DNA of 62,000 nucleotides, taken from the NCBI RefSeq assembly GCF_001949145.1, contig NW_019091601.1:16460-78459 (forward strand). Direction: 5' to 3'. A program made the position numbers and the translations under genes. Under the pieces are notes generated by a model. That model was not told the DNA's origin, made no database searches, and saw only the letters and a program-made list of their open reading frames with translations. Origin of the DNA: Acanthaster planci. Its lineage: Eukaryota; Echinodermata; Asteroidea; Valvatida; Acanthasteridae. How positions within the stretch are numbered: the stretch's first letter is position 1; each line of letters starts with the position of its first letter. Shown here in pieces: positions 1 to 12,521 of this stretch.

Positions 1-3000
1 GAGTGACGCCAACTTCACACTTTAGAACCAAAACGACTGTTTATGTGCGCAGTAGCACACTTGTTAATGTGCATTGACGTATAATCCACTATTTTCGTTC
101 TGACAATAGAGACACTCATGTCGCAACTCTCCCTATAAACAGATCTAGTTCCCACACAAAGCATTCCTCGCCAGAAGAGCTATTGTGAAAAAAAAGAGTC
201 CTTGCAAATTCACCACCAGCAATGTTTTGAAGATATATTAGTGTGTACTATTGTTCAAACAAGCTTGTGTTAAAAACAAGTATAAAGTGAACCTACTCCA
301 AGAAAATGTAGAAAAGTATAAGACATGAAAAAATTATATTGTACACGAAGCTATGGAGACGCTCGATTTCTGCCGTGACGTTATGCGGCTCACTAAGTTG
401 GAATCAATAATATTGAAATTTTTCCCTTTTACTGCTGAAAAGGAGGTGGGTGTCAAGTCATCGTAACATGCAAATAAACATAGTGTTTTTCTTTATAATG
501 AAGTTGGGAAAATCTACTGGCAGGCTATTATATGGTTCCTCAAAAAAAGCATCAAATTAGTGGACATGTTCAACGGCCCGCAAAGCTGTGTAAATCGCCA
601 AAACACAACACATACTCAAGGGGAAAAGCACATGTGCGGCTCACATTACGCGGAGATATCCTGCTTACAATTTCATACCTCAACTTCTCAAGCGAATCCA
701 CGGATTTCTTCCAATAATAATGGCGAAATCAGACCCAAGGCCAGAATTCCAACGTCCGCAGGAAACTTCTCTTCGTAGCATTTCTGCACTGTGACCTGAG
801 TTAGAACACCTGACGCGATATCTTTACTTCAGTGTAGGGTCGGAGGTCCATGGTCCACGGTCATCAATGCCGTACGTGGTCATGAGGTTTAAGCTCATAA
901 TAAGCTGCCATGAGAACTTTTCACTAATAAATTTATAACTATGCAAGAATACGCCCACTTAACCTTCAGATTCTGACCTTTCAGCAGACATGCACTTGGC
1001 GCACCAAGCTCGTTGATGGAGAGGAAACCATCGCACCCATTCGCCTATCCCGCGCCGTTACGTAGTACAGTGCAGAGTAATAGGTTTTGCGTAAGTCAGT
1101 TCCCGCTTGTGTGTATGTATCTGCCGTCCAAAACTGTGATAGAAGCACACTTCCCAGATCTGAAGCACGTAGGCTAGCTTATACTCCCAGACTCGCTTAT
1201 TGTCGATCTGGAGGCAGCCAAAAACCCGGTCAGCCGAAATCAAATCGGTCCGCAAGTGCAAGAACTCTAAATCAATTTGGAAGCCTTGAAGGCACGACTC
1301 CTGTCTTTGAAACCTTTCATTTACATTGCCTTCTGCCACATGATCCATGAGGTCTCCTACTGTGCTTGTAGGTACATACACATGTACATGTTGTTCGGTT
1401 TTAGCCCACGTTTAGGAGTTTCTTTCTGCAGGAATGTGTCCTTAATGTTGTTGACAGCGGATGAAGGCAGGTTGATATCGACTACAACGAGTAGGCCCTA
1501 TGAGTAGTTCTGCTTGAACCAATTAATGTTTTTTCCGTGTTTTGTCCAATCGTCTTGGAACAACCTAGAGAGTCTTCCAGAGAGCGAAACAGACATCATC
1601 AATCTGTAGCAGGGTGTTTGGTATGAAGTGAAGCCTGAAAATCAAAGTTGACCACCGACTGATTGAGGGCTTTGATGTTGATTTTGAGACAGAGTTGCTG
1701 TCGGAACGTAATACTCAAAATTCCATTCTTCTTCACAGTTCCGACCAACCGATGTTCATCACGGCAGCTATCACTACGCCTGGTGACTGCACGTCTATCC
1801 ATCACACACTCCTCAGTGGTCTCTATTTCTTGTTATAACATGTGATTTGCCAATGGCGTGAGCGTGATGGATGTCACCACAATCCTTTGTGACAACCTTT
1901 CACAAGAAAAAGGGTACAGTGCATGGTGATGACTAAGTCATGCTCAATGCATGTGGTATTTTGTAACAGGAGTCCATTCGAAGGCATCTCAACCATCCTA
2001 TCAAATGCTATCGTAGACCACAGGTCTTTATCTGACTGGGGCACTGCATCCAAGTACCGTCACCATCTCGTTTGCGGTGACATGCAGCTTGTGTATGCAG
2101 TATATCATGGGGTTCTGTGTAGGCTTCTTACATCATTGTTTGCGTCCAGCGTGGATGCGAGAGGCAAATGACTGTAACATACTTGTAGTGACCTTTGGCC
2201 ATTAACGTTCACTCCAACAAACGAACTTTATGCTAATTGGCCTCCCGGCATGTGTGTTTTCTTCGCGTGTATCGCTGAACTGCCCTCATTTTTCTCGGAC
2301 TTTTATCCAGCCTACTCCGAGCACCTCTCGGAGACAACCGCGCAGCGACAATATTTCACTGACTATTCTCGAAAAGAGACTTTTTCTCACGTGCTCCCAT
2401 AGTGTACCGGGCAACTGGCACCAAAGTAAACGGTGGAGTCGCCTCTTTTGACCGCTCCCAGTGCTTGGACATGTGTTCGCGGATATAGCTGACCACGCCG
2501 AGCAGAGCTCTTACGTTGGCCCCTTCAAGAATGGAGCTATGGTGAGCGCTAATAGCCATTTATATTTTATGTTGGTACGTCATCTCTATAAGTACAAACA
2601 TACTGCTCAGCACGAGCAAACTTCAGCCTAGTCTTGGTTTCAAGACGTTAGTGCTTGATAGCGGACACCGTGCATAGTGCCCCCCAACGACTCACAATTA
2701 GACTCTGCGCCATTGAGAGTAAGTAAAAACTAATAGTGCGAGGGCGCTCTTCAACAGAAATAAAACAACTATCGATCTCTGACGTCTTGGACCAAGACTA
2801 ACTTCAGCCGTGCAACCTCAGGAAAGCAGCCTGGTGTGAGGAAAACTCCATGGATACAGCCATTTGTACGGATGGGCTTAATTCGAATGTCCCTGAATTC
2901 GGAATATTTCCCCCCTACAGCGTAATTAAGTGGGAATTTTGGCCAAATAAAAGGGTCCAACTTCAAGGGGTGATTGGATATTTTAGAATACAAATTTGAA

Positions 3001-4281
3001 AATGGCCAGATGTCAGCTTAATGATACTTCTTTACTGCAAACAGCTAGATCACAGCATGAGATTAAAAAATAGAAAGGTTTACCTCATGCACAACATGTC
3101 TCTCAACATACATGTAATTTTTTCATGCATATAGTGTGTGTGATTTTTTAATCATAATTCGCATCAACTCAAATGTGAACAATTTTAACTTTACAAACCA
3201 TTTACCTTTGGTACTGAATCAACTCGCTGTACTATAGAGAGGCACCAGCTAAGATGCTATCATAAGATAGGCAGCTGTTTACTTTTAACAGGAACCGTGA
3301 TATGAGCTTTACATCAAATGTTTCATCAAGCATAATACAATTCATGATATATTATATCACATTTATCCACATTACATTATTCAAACTCAATTACATAGCA
3401 AGTATAGGCATTTTTCCTGTCTCTCTTAAAAAAAAGAGCGAATAATTCGCCAAGATTTTTTTTGTTTATTTTTGTCTTTTCGTTTGTAATGGCAAAATAG
3501 GCGAGATTTGGACACATTGTTTCCAGCCCATTACTCTACGAACTAGCAACTACAACTAATATTATACTAAAGTCGCAGAAACTTTTAAATGAGATGAAAT
3601 CTGCCATAAAAGATGTATTAAACGTATCAAACGCAGAATGTAATTTGTAGTATTTCAAACAATTTGCCATTGGATATACCTGACCATTTACACTAGAAAG
3701 TTGTGTGTATAAAGGTCATCATTATGAACCAATATGAATAATGCAAGAGATCAAGCTTATTATTTACTTAAGATTGAAAAGCAAACCTTTAATATTGCCT
3801 TTTTTTTTGTTCACAGAGTTGTTGGATATCGAATATCGAAAACTGTACCCTTGTTTGAGCTCATCTGATTATTGAAGTTTTATTTTAACAAGCAAAAAGA
3901 CTTGAAGATCCTTCCTTTGAAAATTATGCCGTATATTGTGAAGATAATATTCAACAGAGTTAATTAGAGTAGTTTTCATCTGAAAAGAACAAAACTTTGA
4001 ACACAAGACAACTTTCGAAATTAAAGTACATATTATATTATTTGCTCCTCTCACATGTACTTGTCAGAAGTTACGTTGTAAATAAGGATAATCAAAAACG
4101 TTCTTAAGGAATCACTACTCTGGGCTAGAAAAGGGGCTGGGATGAACTTTTTGTTTTTTTAGCTCAATTGAAGTAAAGCACACTTACAGTAATAGGGACT
4201 ACCATTCTTGAGCCATTTTGTATAGCAAATATCCTCTTCGCAACTATTTGTACATATAGACCGCAATGTGTATTCCAAATT
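1..4281. other. Intergenic region without a recognisable gene
   Basis: Only short open frames are present (longest about 107 codons) and none resembles a known family. The stretch from about 3000 to 4250 is very AT-rich with homopolymer runs. Positions 190-1080 form one copy of a diverged duplication described separately. A minus-strand frame near 2356-2559 faintly recalls a retroelement polymerase but is too weak to call. On the minus strand an AATAAA word near 3881-3886 could serve the sulfotransferase gene ending at 4282, but it lies about 400 bases downstream and is unproven. Confidence 0.6.
190..1080 (+). repeat. Diverged direct duplication, copy A (partner 8105-9030)
   Basis: Several ordered, same-strand matches link this segment to 8105-9030. 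Examples are CCAAGAAAATGTAGAAAAGT near 298 against CCAAGAAAGTGTAGAAAAGT near 8209, AATAATGGCGAAATCAGACC near 714 against AATAATGGATAAATCAGGTC near 8683, and AATAAGCTGCCATGAGAA near 898 against TGATAAGCTGCCAGGAGAA near 8838. The order and spacing are conserved over roughly 900 bases with many substitutions and small indels. No coding frame is conserved between the copies. It may be an old segmental duplication or two copies of a dispersed repeat. Confidence 0.6.
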
Positions 4282-5190
4282 TTAGACAGGTTTCAAACGC
4301 TGGGCGTACATCTTCTCGTAATAGGGCATGGAGGCATCGACGCAGCGGAGAATATCCGCTGAGAGCGACTCACGATCCGGTAGTGCACTGGGTCTCAGGA
4401 AGCACGTGCTTGCGAAGGCGTTCTTGTAATAATGCCCAAACTTATTTCCTCTCAATTGCGTCTGGGAGATTATCCATGAGCGGGACACGGCATCCCCTGC
4501 CTCCCAGCTGAGGAGCTGCTCTTGGAAGGGCATCCCAATGGCGGTGAAGAGCGCTGATAGGACGCCCCTAGGATCTTGCTGAAGGTCATCGGCGTCGATG
4601 ATAATTGCTTCTTGTTTGTACTCTTTCCGTATGTGGTCGAATAGATCAGACATGTCCCGATACATGCCGTCCGTCGGATACCGCTTTAGCTCCTCCAAAC
4701 TGAAATCGTCGGACGCCTTCATGGTTACACGGAGCATACTCTTCATAGACGGGAAGACTTTTAGGGGATGGCGGATGAGAAACACGTGTTGATAGCCACG
4801 TGGGAGGAACTTCAGCTTGTCTCCAGTGATAACTGCTGAGGCGAAGTCTTTACAGAAGACGAACCGTTTTTCGCCATGGTCTTCTTCGAGTCGCTCCTTC
4901 ACCCATTGGTATGTGCACTCGGATGCTTCAAATCCCCCCTCAACTGAAGTCACCGCAGCGGCGTTTCTTTCGTAGTTCGCAATCCGAGCTTCCTCGTCAG
5001 CATCTGGAACCTCTGGCACGAACCTCTGGGGCCCATGCAGATAAGCGCAAAAGTACGGCTCAAAGAAAATCAGACTGTCTTCCACAAAGCTCAGACATTT
5101 CGTTAGTATGGTGGACAAAGATCGAAGGCCTGTCCAGACAAAAAGGCGAACCTGCGAGTCTCCCGCACGTTTTGAATGGTCACCAGACAT
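4282..5190 (-). CDS. P-loop sulfotransferase-like protein (last or only coding exon)
   Basis: The open frame encodes 302 residues from the ATG at 5190 to a TAA at 4282. Near the N-terminus TGLRSLSTIL (residues 20-29) sits where sulfotransferases carry the 5'-phosphosulfate loop. It is followed by FFEPYF and AYLHGP, a pattern of the subgroup related to plant branched-chain-aminotransferase-like P-loop proteins. FLIRHPLKVFPSM (137-149) fits the 3'-phosphate-binding motif, with Arg140 and Ser148 in the expected places. The family transfers sulfate from PAPS; the acceptor here cannot be told. No signal peptide or membrane segment is visible. A longer frame opens at 5268, but the minus strand reads TTTTCTTATAACAG just before GTATGTCTGG, a good splice acceptor. 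I therefore start at 5190; an upstream exon, coding or 5'UTR, is likely. The family call is firm, the start less so. Confidence 0.75.
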   Translation of the reverse strand: MSGDHSKRAGDSQVRLFVWTGLRSLSTILTKCLSFVEDSLIFFEPYFCAYLHGPQRFVPEVPDADEEARIANYERNAAAVTSVEGGFEASECTYQWVKERLEEDHGEKRFVFCKDFASAVITGDKLKFLPRGYQHVFLIRHPLKVFPSMKSMLRVTMKASDDFSLEELKRYPTDGMYRDMSDLFDHIRKEYKQEAIIIDADDLQQDPRGVLSALFTAIGMPFQEQLLSWEAGDAVSRSWIISQTQLRGNKFGHYYKNAFASTCFLRPSALPDRESLSADILRCVDASMPYYEKMYAQRLKPV

Positions 5191-8100
5191 ACCTGTTATA
5201 AGAAAACATATATCGGTAATGCGGTTTTGTGACTTGCATACATGAAAAAAAAATCTGTGACTTTCCATCTCCTTTTGAAGCAGTAAAATTGAAAAACATT
5301 AACATTTTGGCTTGTTTGCTTAGAGAAACCTCCACATTTAAGATCCAAACTGTGAGGTCTTGCAAAGCAGAACAGTAGTTTCTCCATATCTACTACACTT
5401 TTCTAGATTCGGCCAAAAACTCCCTGGTTACTGGTCAGGGGTGAGCTCAAAATGTAGTGCGGCGACGCAGGTTTTTGAGCTCCTTTTTGCTCGCTGCGGG
5501 TTTGAAAGCTGTTAATTGAACGTCGTTAAAGTCTGGTTTTGCATCTGGTTTCGGTGTGTTAATTTTTCCCGTCGCACACAATCATGTATGCCCCGAGTTT
5601 GTCAGCTGTTGATCAAACGTGAGGGTCGGTTTTGCATCAGTGGCGGAGGAGGAGACTGGAAGATTGGGGAATTACCGTAGCCTCTTGTGAGTTATATTTG
5701 AATAAAATATGGTTAACCGACTTCTTTAAATTCACGTGAACATGACAATTTGAATTCGTCATTCTAAAAACACTGTTCTTGTATCTCATGATTCGGGGCA
5801 AACTTCTGTGTCCTTCCTCCATGGTTACATAAGAGAAGCCTCACACAAACAACTATTTTCAATGGATAAGAAGGGCACAAGGGAACCAGTCCATCCCAGA
5901 GAGGGTGTCCTCTATGCAAAAGCTTGCCCGGAATCACGAGGCATAGCAACAGTGTCTTAAGTCTGGCGAATTCAAACTGTTATGTTTGTGTGCAATAAGA
6001 TAACACGGTGTACCAGATTTTGTTCAAATTCAAACTCATAAAAGGCTTATTAGGGGAATGTTTGATCCACATATTGTACACATCAGTGACACAATGGGGT
6101 GAACATGTGTGTATTTTATGTTCATTATGGCCGTGGCCTGGGACCTACATGTAATGTTCCTCGCGAGCAATTCTGTTATCTCAGGAGGATACGACCTACT
6201 TCGCTTGCTGCATTATTTTCCGGCGTCTCTTTTTAAGATTTTCCAAATGATTTAAAAACGTCAACGAAACGTAAGACATCAAGGTGCAGACAGTCGCTTA
6301 AGATACGCTATGTAAAGTCTTTTCTGCTAAAAATGAAAAAAAAAATGTTTTGAAAAAAACCTTTTGGAAGGAAGTATCGCCCTGAAGCGAAATTGATACT
6401 CTATCTAGTTTGATATATGGTCAGTTTTTCTGTTGACAATTGAGGATTCATATGTTAGTGAGGATGGGCAATATTAGTGAAAGGGACATGGTTGTATGCC
6501 CGTCATGCCAGCGTGCGTGATTGTACGTAGGCCTTCTCTGGCGATCCACCGACAGTCGGCAAAGTTGAGCCCGGCTCCAAGTTTCCCGTCTATCTGCGGC
6601 TATGGCTGCCTAAGTCACGATAAACCTTTTTAATATCTCCACATCACAGCATATCGCTGGGACTGATCAGCCATGCTCTCTGCTTTTTTTGAAGTCTCCA
6701 GGGAAACCAGGCGTGACGTTGACTAACGATGTGCATCGCGACGGTGCGTGTGTGCTGCTGCCAAAATTTTAAAAAATGACTGGCCCCTCTTATTTTATTG
6801 TTTAAAAGTATTTAAGGCTCTAGATATGCACATCACACAAAACCAAATTTTTCTTGTTCCCGGGCGTACAGTTGAGAAATTTTAAGGAATGATCGACTTA
6901 ACAACACAAACCGCAAAGAGGTATATAGAGGATACTCGATCGCACCCCCTTCTAAAACACATTAAAATTATGTAGACACAGGATTCCCATCAATCCAGAG
7001 ATCAATTTTATTGAATAAAACATTTCTTCATGCATAGTGACAAACGTCAGCACGCAGTCACATTATGTTATTTTTTGACAGAGTAAACAAAGTTTGGCAG
7101 TTTCTTTATGATTCAATGGAATTGCCATTTTGCTGGAGATACTGTATAAATTAACTCTGTTAAACTTTGCAACGACGTTTGGACCATTTGGCCATTGGAC
7201 CGTCCAAACACAAATCACCACTCCAAAACCAGCTCTTAATGGGCTGCACGTCAGTATGTCTCAGTATAGACCTTTTTCACCCACGTGAAGAAATTATAAA
7301 CAATACCACCACTTGTGGACGGCGTTGGCCTCGTTGGTCGCATATATTCCTACGGGCAGCTTCAACCAACTGCAAACGCACGTGCGAGCCCTGCATGATT
7401 GACTAGTTTATCTTGAATAGGTAGATTACCATTGCAACACTATACTCATTACCATCACAACACAACATAGGTCCAACACGATCTTGACATCACTGGAAAG
7501 AGGTCTATAGGAGTGAAACAGTTTGTATCAACACACCACACACAATCTTTGAGTCGTTCATGTCTTGGTTTGGGATTGGACAGGGCACTTTACACTTGCT
7601 ATGCAAAAGTGGGTAAAACCTAGAAATAAAAGGTACTCTACCTGTTCAGGTTGTATCGCATATAGCTTTGTACAATGTGTACGAACTAGACCGAAGTTTT
7701 CTTCCATTTCTGCGCACATTTTAGGGCGGTTACACTCTCCGTATACACCGTGTAGCTTTATAATTGTTATTCGGGTGCCACACAATTAGCACGCCCAAGC
7801 CTGAACTCTTTAGCGAAAAAGGACACTCGCATCTGCATGCTTGATCCCGCTCCAAAACTGCGCTCTACTCTGATTGGCTCATGTCTTCCTGCAAATTCTG
7901 CCCATTAAAGACGTAAGGATTGGTATCCGCTCAGCTCATTATTATGAGTTTATGCAAATTAGGTACTGCTTTTGCATGTACGAATATCGTGTCTTCTCAA
8001 AGTCCAGCAAACTATTTTTTTTTCAATTCTTAGAAAATGTTGTCTTCAACGTTGGCACGGGGGACGCTAATTTGATATCGCCAGACAAGGTACTCCTTGT

Positions 8101-9211
8101 CAAAAGAGTTTGCAATCAAGGCCATCAACAATATTCTGGAGAAATACTGGCCAATTAAAATTGGCCAAACAAGCTAACATAACTTTAGAATAAAGTGGAA
8201 CTTTCTCCAAGAAAGTGTAGAAAAGTGCGATATATAATTATTATACTGAACAATACTATCGATATAGGCCTGCTCCTTTTCAGCCTTAAATTGCATCAAA
8301 TTACGAATTTGATGAACTTAACAAAATCCCATTTTTTTCTTGTTTACAATTACAAAGAATGTGGAAACTCAACGTAACATGTACATAAAAGTAGAGCTGT
8401 GCATCATGTAATCAGGATATAGAAATAATATTACAGGGTTTCTATAAAATAACAGAAGCATTAATTTGGGTGACGCATTCAGCCAGCCACAAATTGATGT
8501 CAATTGTGAAACACTGTTAACACGCACAGCGCCGTCGTACCCTACATTACGTGGATTTCTTTAGTGCGGATCTCCACACTAGGCCAAGCCTGCACATGCT
8601 TGATAGTAAAGTACATGTCCATCTGATGCAGTATCCCGTTTATAGTTTCTTACCTGAATTGAATTTACGTGTTCTTTCCAAAAAATAATGGATAAATCAG
8701 GTCCAAAGCCAGAAACCAACGGCCACAGCCAACTTCTGTTTGCACTGACCCAAGTCAGAGCACTTGATAGTTCAGTGTCACGGCGGAGGTCTAAGGTTCA
8801 CAGTCGTCGATGCCATGATCGTCTAGCTTTGAGTTCGTGATAAGCTGCCAGGAGAAACTTTAAGTGATCAGTGTCTAATATGGCTACGTGAAATGACGCC
8901 TAGTTTGGATTTTGATCTCTCACCACGCAAACAGTGTGCCACGTCATCGCAATGTTCATGACGAAGAGGAAAACATGGCGCTCAACTTCCGATCCCTCGC
9001 TATGACCCCATGGAGTTGAGCACAACAAGCCATACATGATGCATGAGGTAAAATGTCACAACACAAAATCCATACCTTTCGCATTGTGTACGTGCATGAC
9101 CTATGTCTGCATGTGTTCAATAAATGTCAGGTCCAATGTACACGTACAATAATTTAACGTACTATGTTACGGTGTACTATTTACAACACACATTTCTGCC
9201 TTTGCCTGGGC
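5191..9211. other. Intergenic region, no gene recognised
   Basis: No open frame exceeds about 95 codons and none matches a family I know. The upstream exon or promoter of the minus-strand sulfotransferase gene should lie in the first kilobase or two, but no sequence allows a firm call. The segment 8105-9030 is copy B of the duplication shared with 190-1080. The rest is mixed-composition DNA with short A and T runs. Confidence 0.5.
8105..9030 (+). repeat. Diverged direct duplication, copy B (partner 190-1080)
   Basis: The segment matches 190-1080 in the same orientation and order; see that entry for matched words. Further shared stretches are GCAGGAAACTTCT near 760 against ACAGCCAACTTCT near 8726, and GTCGGAGGTCCATGGTCCAC near 839 against GGCGGAGGTCTAAGGTTCAC near 8782. 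The sulfotransferase gene lies between the copies. Confidence 0.6.
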
Positions 9212-9412
9212 GACGTAACTACACAACGCGACGACACGACGGCTTCTTGCCCTGATGTTTGTACACGCACGACGTGTCTCGGCGTACGTCGCGTTCTGCT
9301 GTCGCTCGTTGCGTTTTGCTGTCTTACGTCCTTTCCTTGTTGCTTTTTTTTCTAAACCTCACTCCTTCCGTCGCCGTCGCGTCGCACCGTCGTGTTTCGC
9401 GTCGTATGTTAC
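9212..9412. repeat. CpG-rich degenerate pentamer array (short)
   Basis: A 200-base stretch is dense in CGAC, CGTC and GTCGC words, for example CGCGACGACACGACGG near 9227 and GTCGCCGTCGCGTCGCACCG near 9369. Most of it reads as GACGN/CACGA-type pentamers on the minus strand; the first 35 bases read so on the plus strand. CpG density is far above the flanks. Overlapping open frames here are translated repeat. It resembles the larger array at 12055-12425. Confidence 0.65.
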
Positions 9413-9610
9413 CAAACAATGCCAAAAAAACGTCAACCAAATAATGTTTTAGCTTTTCCTTCTCTATATAATTCTGATCTTTCTAATATATTCCTTTGTA
9501 AATCCACTCTAAGATTCATTACATCAATTATTATTACGTGCTTGCTTTCTGATGAAAAATTTTGTACATGGCCAAACAGAGTTGAAGAAAAGACACCGTC
9601 ACCGTGGGGT

Positions 9611-10059
9611 GTATTCGAAACCCCGTTGTCGTGTTAGACGAACACGAGAACGGGGTTTCGAACGGGGAGAATCAACACGCGGATCGTTCGCGAACTAGAT
9701 TCTCACTTCCCACTTTCTGGGGAGTAGGCTGAGAACACCAAGAACAAAGATGGAGGATATGGGCACATATTGTAACTTAATGTTGGATTTGTTATATAAA
9801 ATAGAAAACACCCACAAAGGAAAATAAAACCCAGGGCATGTACTCATGGCTATCGGGGAGAATTTACCCTGACCATTTAATATGGATGGTGAGGGATTTG
9901 ATTTGATGGTAAATATCATGCCATCTTTTCATTTGGTGTCAAAATGGCGACTGCTATCTTGACCCTCAGCGCAACTGCACTCCTTTTGCACTTCGGCATT
10001 CGTAATCAATGACCCAAGAACACTGTTTGCGATTCCCACGAGAATGGGGTTTCGAATAC
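9611..10059. mobile_element. MITE-like element with 23-bp terminal inverted repeats
   Basis: The left end GTATTCGAAACCCCGTTGTC (9611-9630) is repeated inverted at the right end, where GAATGGGGTTTCGAATAC closes at 10059; the paired ends extend to about 23 bases with two mismatches. Just inside the left end, 9615-9660 forms a near-perfect hairpin with 20-base arms and a 5-base loop, so the terminal motif occurs three times. There is no coding capacity. A target duplication is not clear. It is probably a non-autonomous DNA transposon. Confidence 0.6.
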
Positions 10060-10689
10060 GCTCTTGATATCTTCAGTTCACGGACTAATATCATTTAAAG
10101 TGTGGTGCCAATGAAGTTAACGAGGAAGACTGCACTGAAGGAAGACTGAACACGAAATATTCTGAGGGTAATAATATAGTGCAGGCTGGCTGATAACTTC
10201 CAAAACCCGTGCAAATCGTCTGGAGGAGTGGGAGTACTGCTTGGAAATTGCCGGTATGGACCACAGAGATTGAACTCGATCACAACATAACAGCCGTAAA
10301 TCCTAAATTACCATGTTTGTGTACCTTGGAAGTATATCGAGATCAGAGCATGACGATCACTGTATCAGCCAGGTCACATGCACATTAGTTGTCGAGATTC
10401 CTCACACTGGGGAATCCCCAAAACATTAAACAGATAGCGCACCGGTGTGGTGCTGCACAGTATAGGCGGCTCCAAAATAGATACGGTTATGGTGTTGCAG
10501 AAAGTACTGATCCCTCACACCAAGAAGGGGTAAATTTCTTTTTTAGGATGCAATTTACACGCTTGGAAAAACTTGGTTGAATTAAATATTGATTGCCCCA
10601 GTCTTGAAGAACATCTTAGAAGTCTCAACCATCAACAGTTCCCTAAGCATCATGCGCATCATACCCTCTTTTAATTATTAACAAAACAA

Positions 10690-11720
10690 TGGATGTGGAT
10701 AGCCTCCATATTTATGATATGGGCTATATAGATTGTCCAGGCCTCACAGCTGTACAGCAGGGCGGAGATACAGACAGCCTTATGAAATCTTGGTAGAGAT
10801 GGTAATGTCTCGGTTGAAAACACTTGGCACCACGGGATAACCTAAAGGCGATACAGGCTTGCCGTATCCTATGTTGGAAAGGCTACCGAGGTAGAGGAAG
10901 TTGTGGACTTGGCTAACGTCTTCAGACCCCTCATGAAAGGATGTACCAAGAGATTGGTCTCCAGAGGCTACACACTGGTGTCGTAATTCTCTCCACTGAT
11001 GACGAGCCTGGTGCTGGTGTAGGTGTTAGCCGGGGTATCGAGGATCCTTTGGAGGCCCGCTGCTGAATGGCTGACAAAAGCAGCACCATCAGCACGTTGG
11101 AGGTCCTAAACAGTCTTGTACCTAATGTCTTGGCAAGCATACATCGCGCAGGTAGAACAGGCTGTCGCAAAGCCGACATCGAAATGTAATACATACAGTG
11201 TCCTATAAATGGAGCCGATGTCAGGAAATTAGATGAGACACACCTGCCTGGTCCAGGTTGATGTTGAAAAGGACCGGTGCGATGACACAGCCCTGTTTTA
11301 CACCAACTTTGACTTAGGAGGGCTTGAACACCATCAGACCCCCAACCACGACGGACGAACATCCCTGTGTGGAACTCCTGAAAGACCTCGATGAACCTTG
11401 GGGGACAGCCCGCACTTGGCGAGGATAGTCCAAAGAAGGCTCCATTCGACTGTGTCAAATGCCTTGGTGAGGTCAACGAAGGTAAAGTAGAAGTCACAGT
11501 GCTGCTCCCTGCACTTCACTTGTGACTAACAATCCACAAAGATAATTTCTGTGGTGCACCTGTCCCTACGGAAGCCGCACTGTGGTTCAGGAACGGCAAC
11601 TCTGGAGACGGGAGAAGAGAGACGGGACAGCGTGACTGAGCTAAAATCTTCCCAGCAACGGCCATTAGAGAGATGCTACGACATAGTTCCCTCAGCTGAA
11701 CTTGTCCCCCTTCCTCTTCT
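10690..11720 (-). pseudogene. Decayed non-LTR retrotransposon reverse transcriptase fragment
   Basis: Read on the minus strand from about 11690 down, frames in succession give AVAGKILAQ, then PQCGFRRDRCTTEIIFV near 11540-11590, then FTFVDLTKAFDTVEW near 11450-11490, and finally SALLYSCEAWTIY near 10730. These are ordered motifs of the reverse transcriptase in the widespread endonuclease-RT LINEs often annotated as craniofacial development protein 2-like. Frameshifts and stops separate them and the YADD motif is not recognisable. It is a dead fragment; the exact clade is uncertain. Confidence 0.8.
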
Positions 11721-12054
11721 ATACAGTAACGGTAATAGTGACGTAGCCACTGACCAGATGGGGGAACGCAGTACAGTCAACCGTTCTTTTAATTCACTTC
11801 ATGCGGGACGGAATCAAGAATTAAGCTTAAGGTAGCGGGTCCTGATTCAAAGCCCGCACGGGCTTGCCGGGGCTCATTTTCCGGTCATCCACTGCAGAAG
11901 AAAGTGTAGCTAGACTCAGACTCAGTCAAGTATGGTCAGGTAGGCGTCTTTCGCACAGGGCCACTATGGCTGTGTTGTACCGGCGAAGAATCTGCGATAC
12001 GATGGATGTCCGGCGCTGAAGGTTATTAGGGGTGTTTGTATAGTGTACTACAGA

Positions 12055-12425
12055 CGAGAAAAAGCGTCGCGCCGTACTGCCGCCCTGATACGACGGCACG
12101 ACATTAGGACGCGACAGCACGACGGCAGGACGTGACAGCCTCACCCACACTGTATAAAACCCTTACAATGACACACGACGCAACGCTGTGACGACAAGAC
12201 GTGGTATCAAGACGGCACGATATGACAGTATCAAGAGCAAACAACACGGCACGGTGCGACGGCATGCTGCAACGACACGACGGTACGAATCCACGCATTA
12301 AACACAGCATAAAAGTCATAAGAAAAGACGGGACGACACTAAGCGACGGAACAACGCAACGGACTCGTCGTATAACGTCGCGTCTAGCTGTTGAGGGACG
12401 GCACGACGCAACGCAATTTTGTCGT
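12055..12425 (+). repeat. CpG-rich degenerate pentamer array
   Basis: About 370 bases are built largely of five-base words such as GACGG, CACGA, CGCAA and CGACA, for example GACGGCACGACGCAACGCAA at 12398-12417. Periodicity is degenerate but CpG density is very high throughout. Long open frames on both strands, including 12104-12559 on the minus strand, result from this composition and are not counted as genes. It resembles 9212-9412 and, apart from the CpGs, the array at 60490-61130. Confidence 0.7.
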
Positions 12426-12521
12426 CTATAGAGCACCATTGTGTCGGCATACTGTTGGGGGGGGGTAAAGGGGAACCACAAAGTCTCACTCAAGTATGAG
12501 CGACATGCGCATCGCATCGTA

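Noticed and set aside
1058-1381. 107-codon minus-strand open frame
   Set aside because: No recognisable domain, and no support from splice sites or codon bias.
2356-2559. Possible Ty3/gypsy polymerase remnant on the minus strand (ALLGVVSYIREHMSKHW)
   Set aside because: Only one short motif-like stretch with no neighbouring motifs; could easily be chance.
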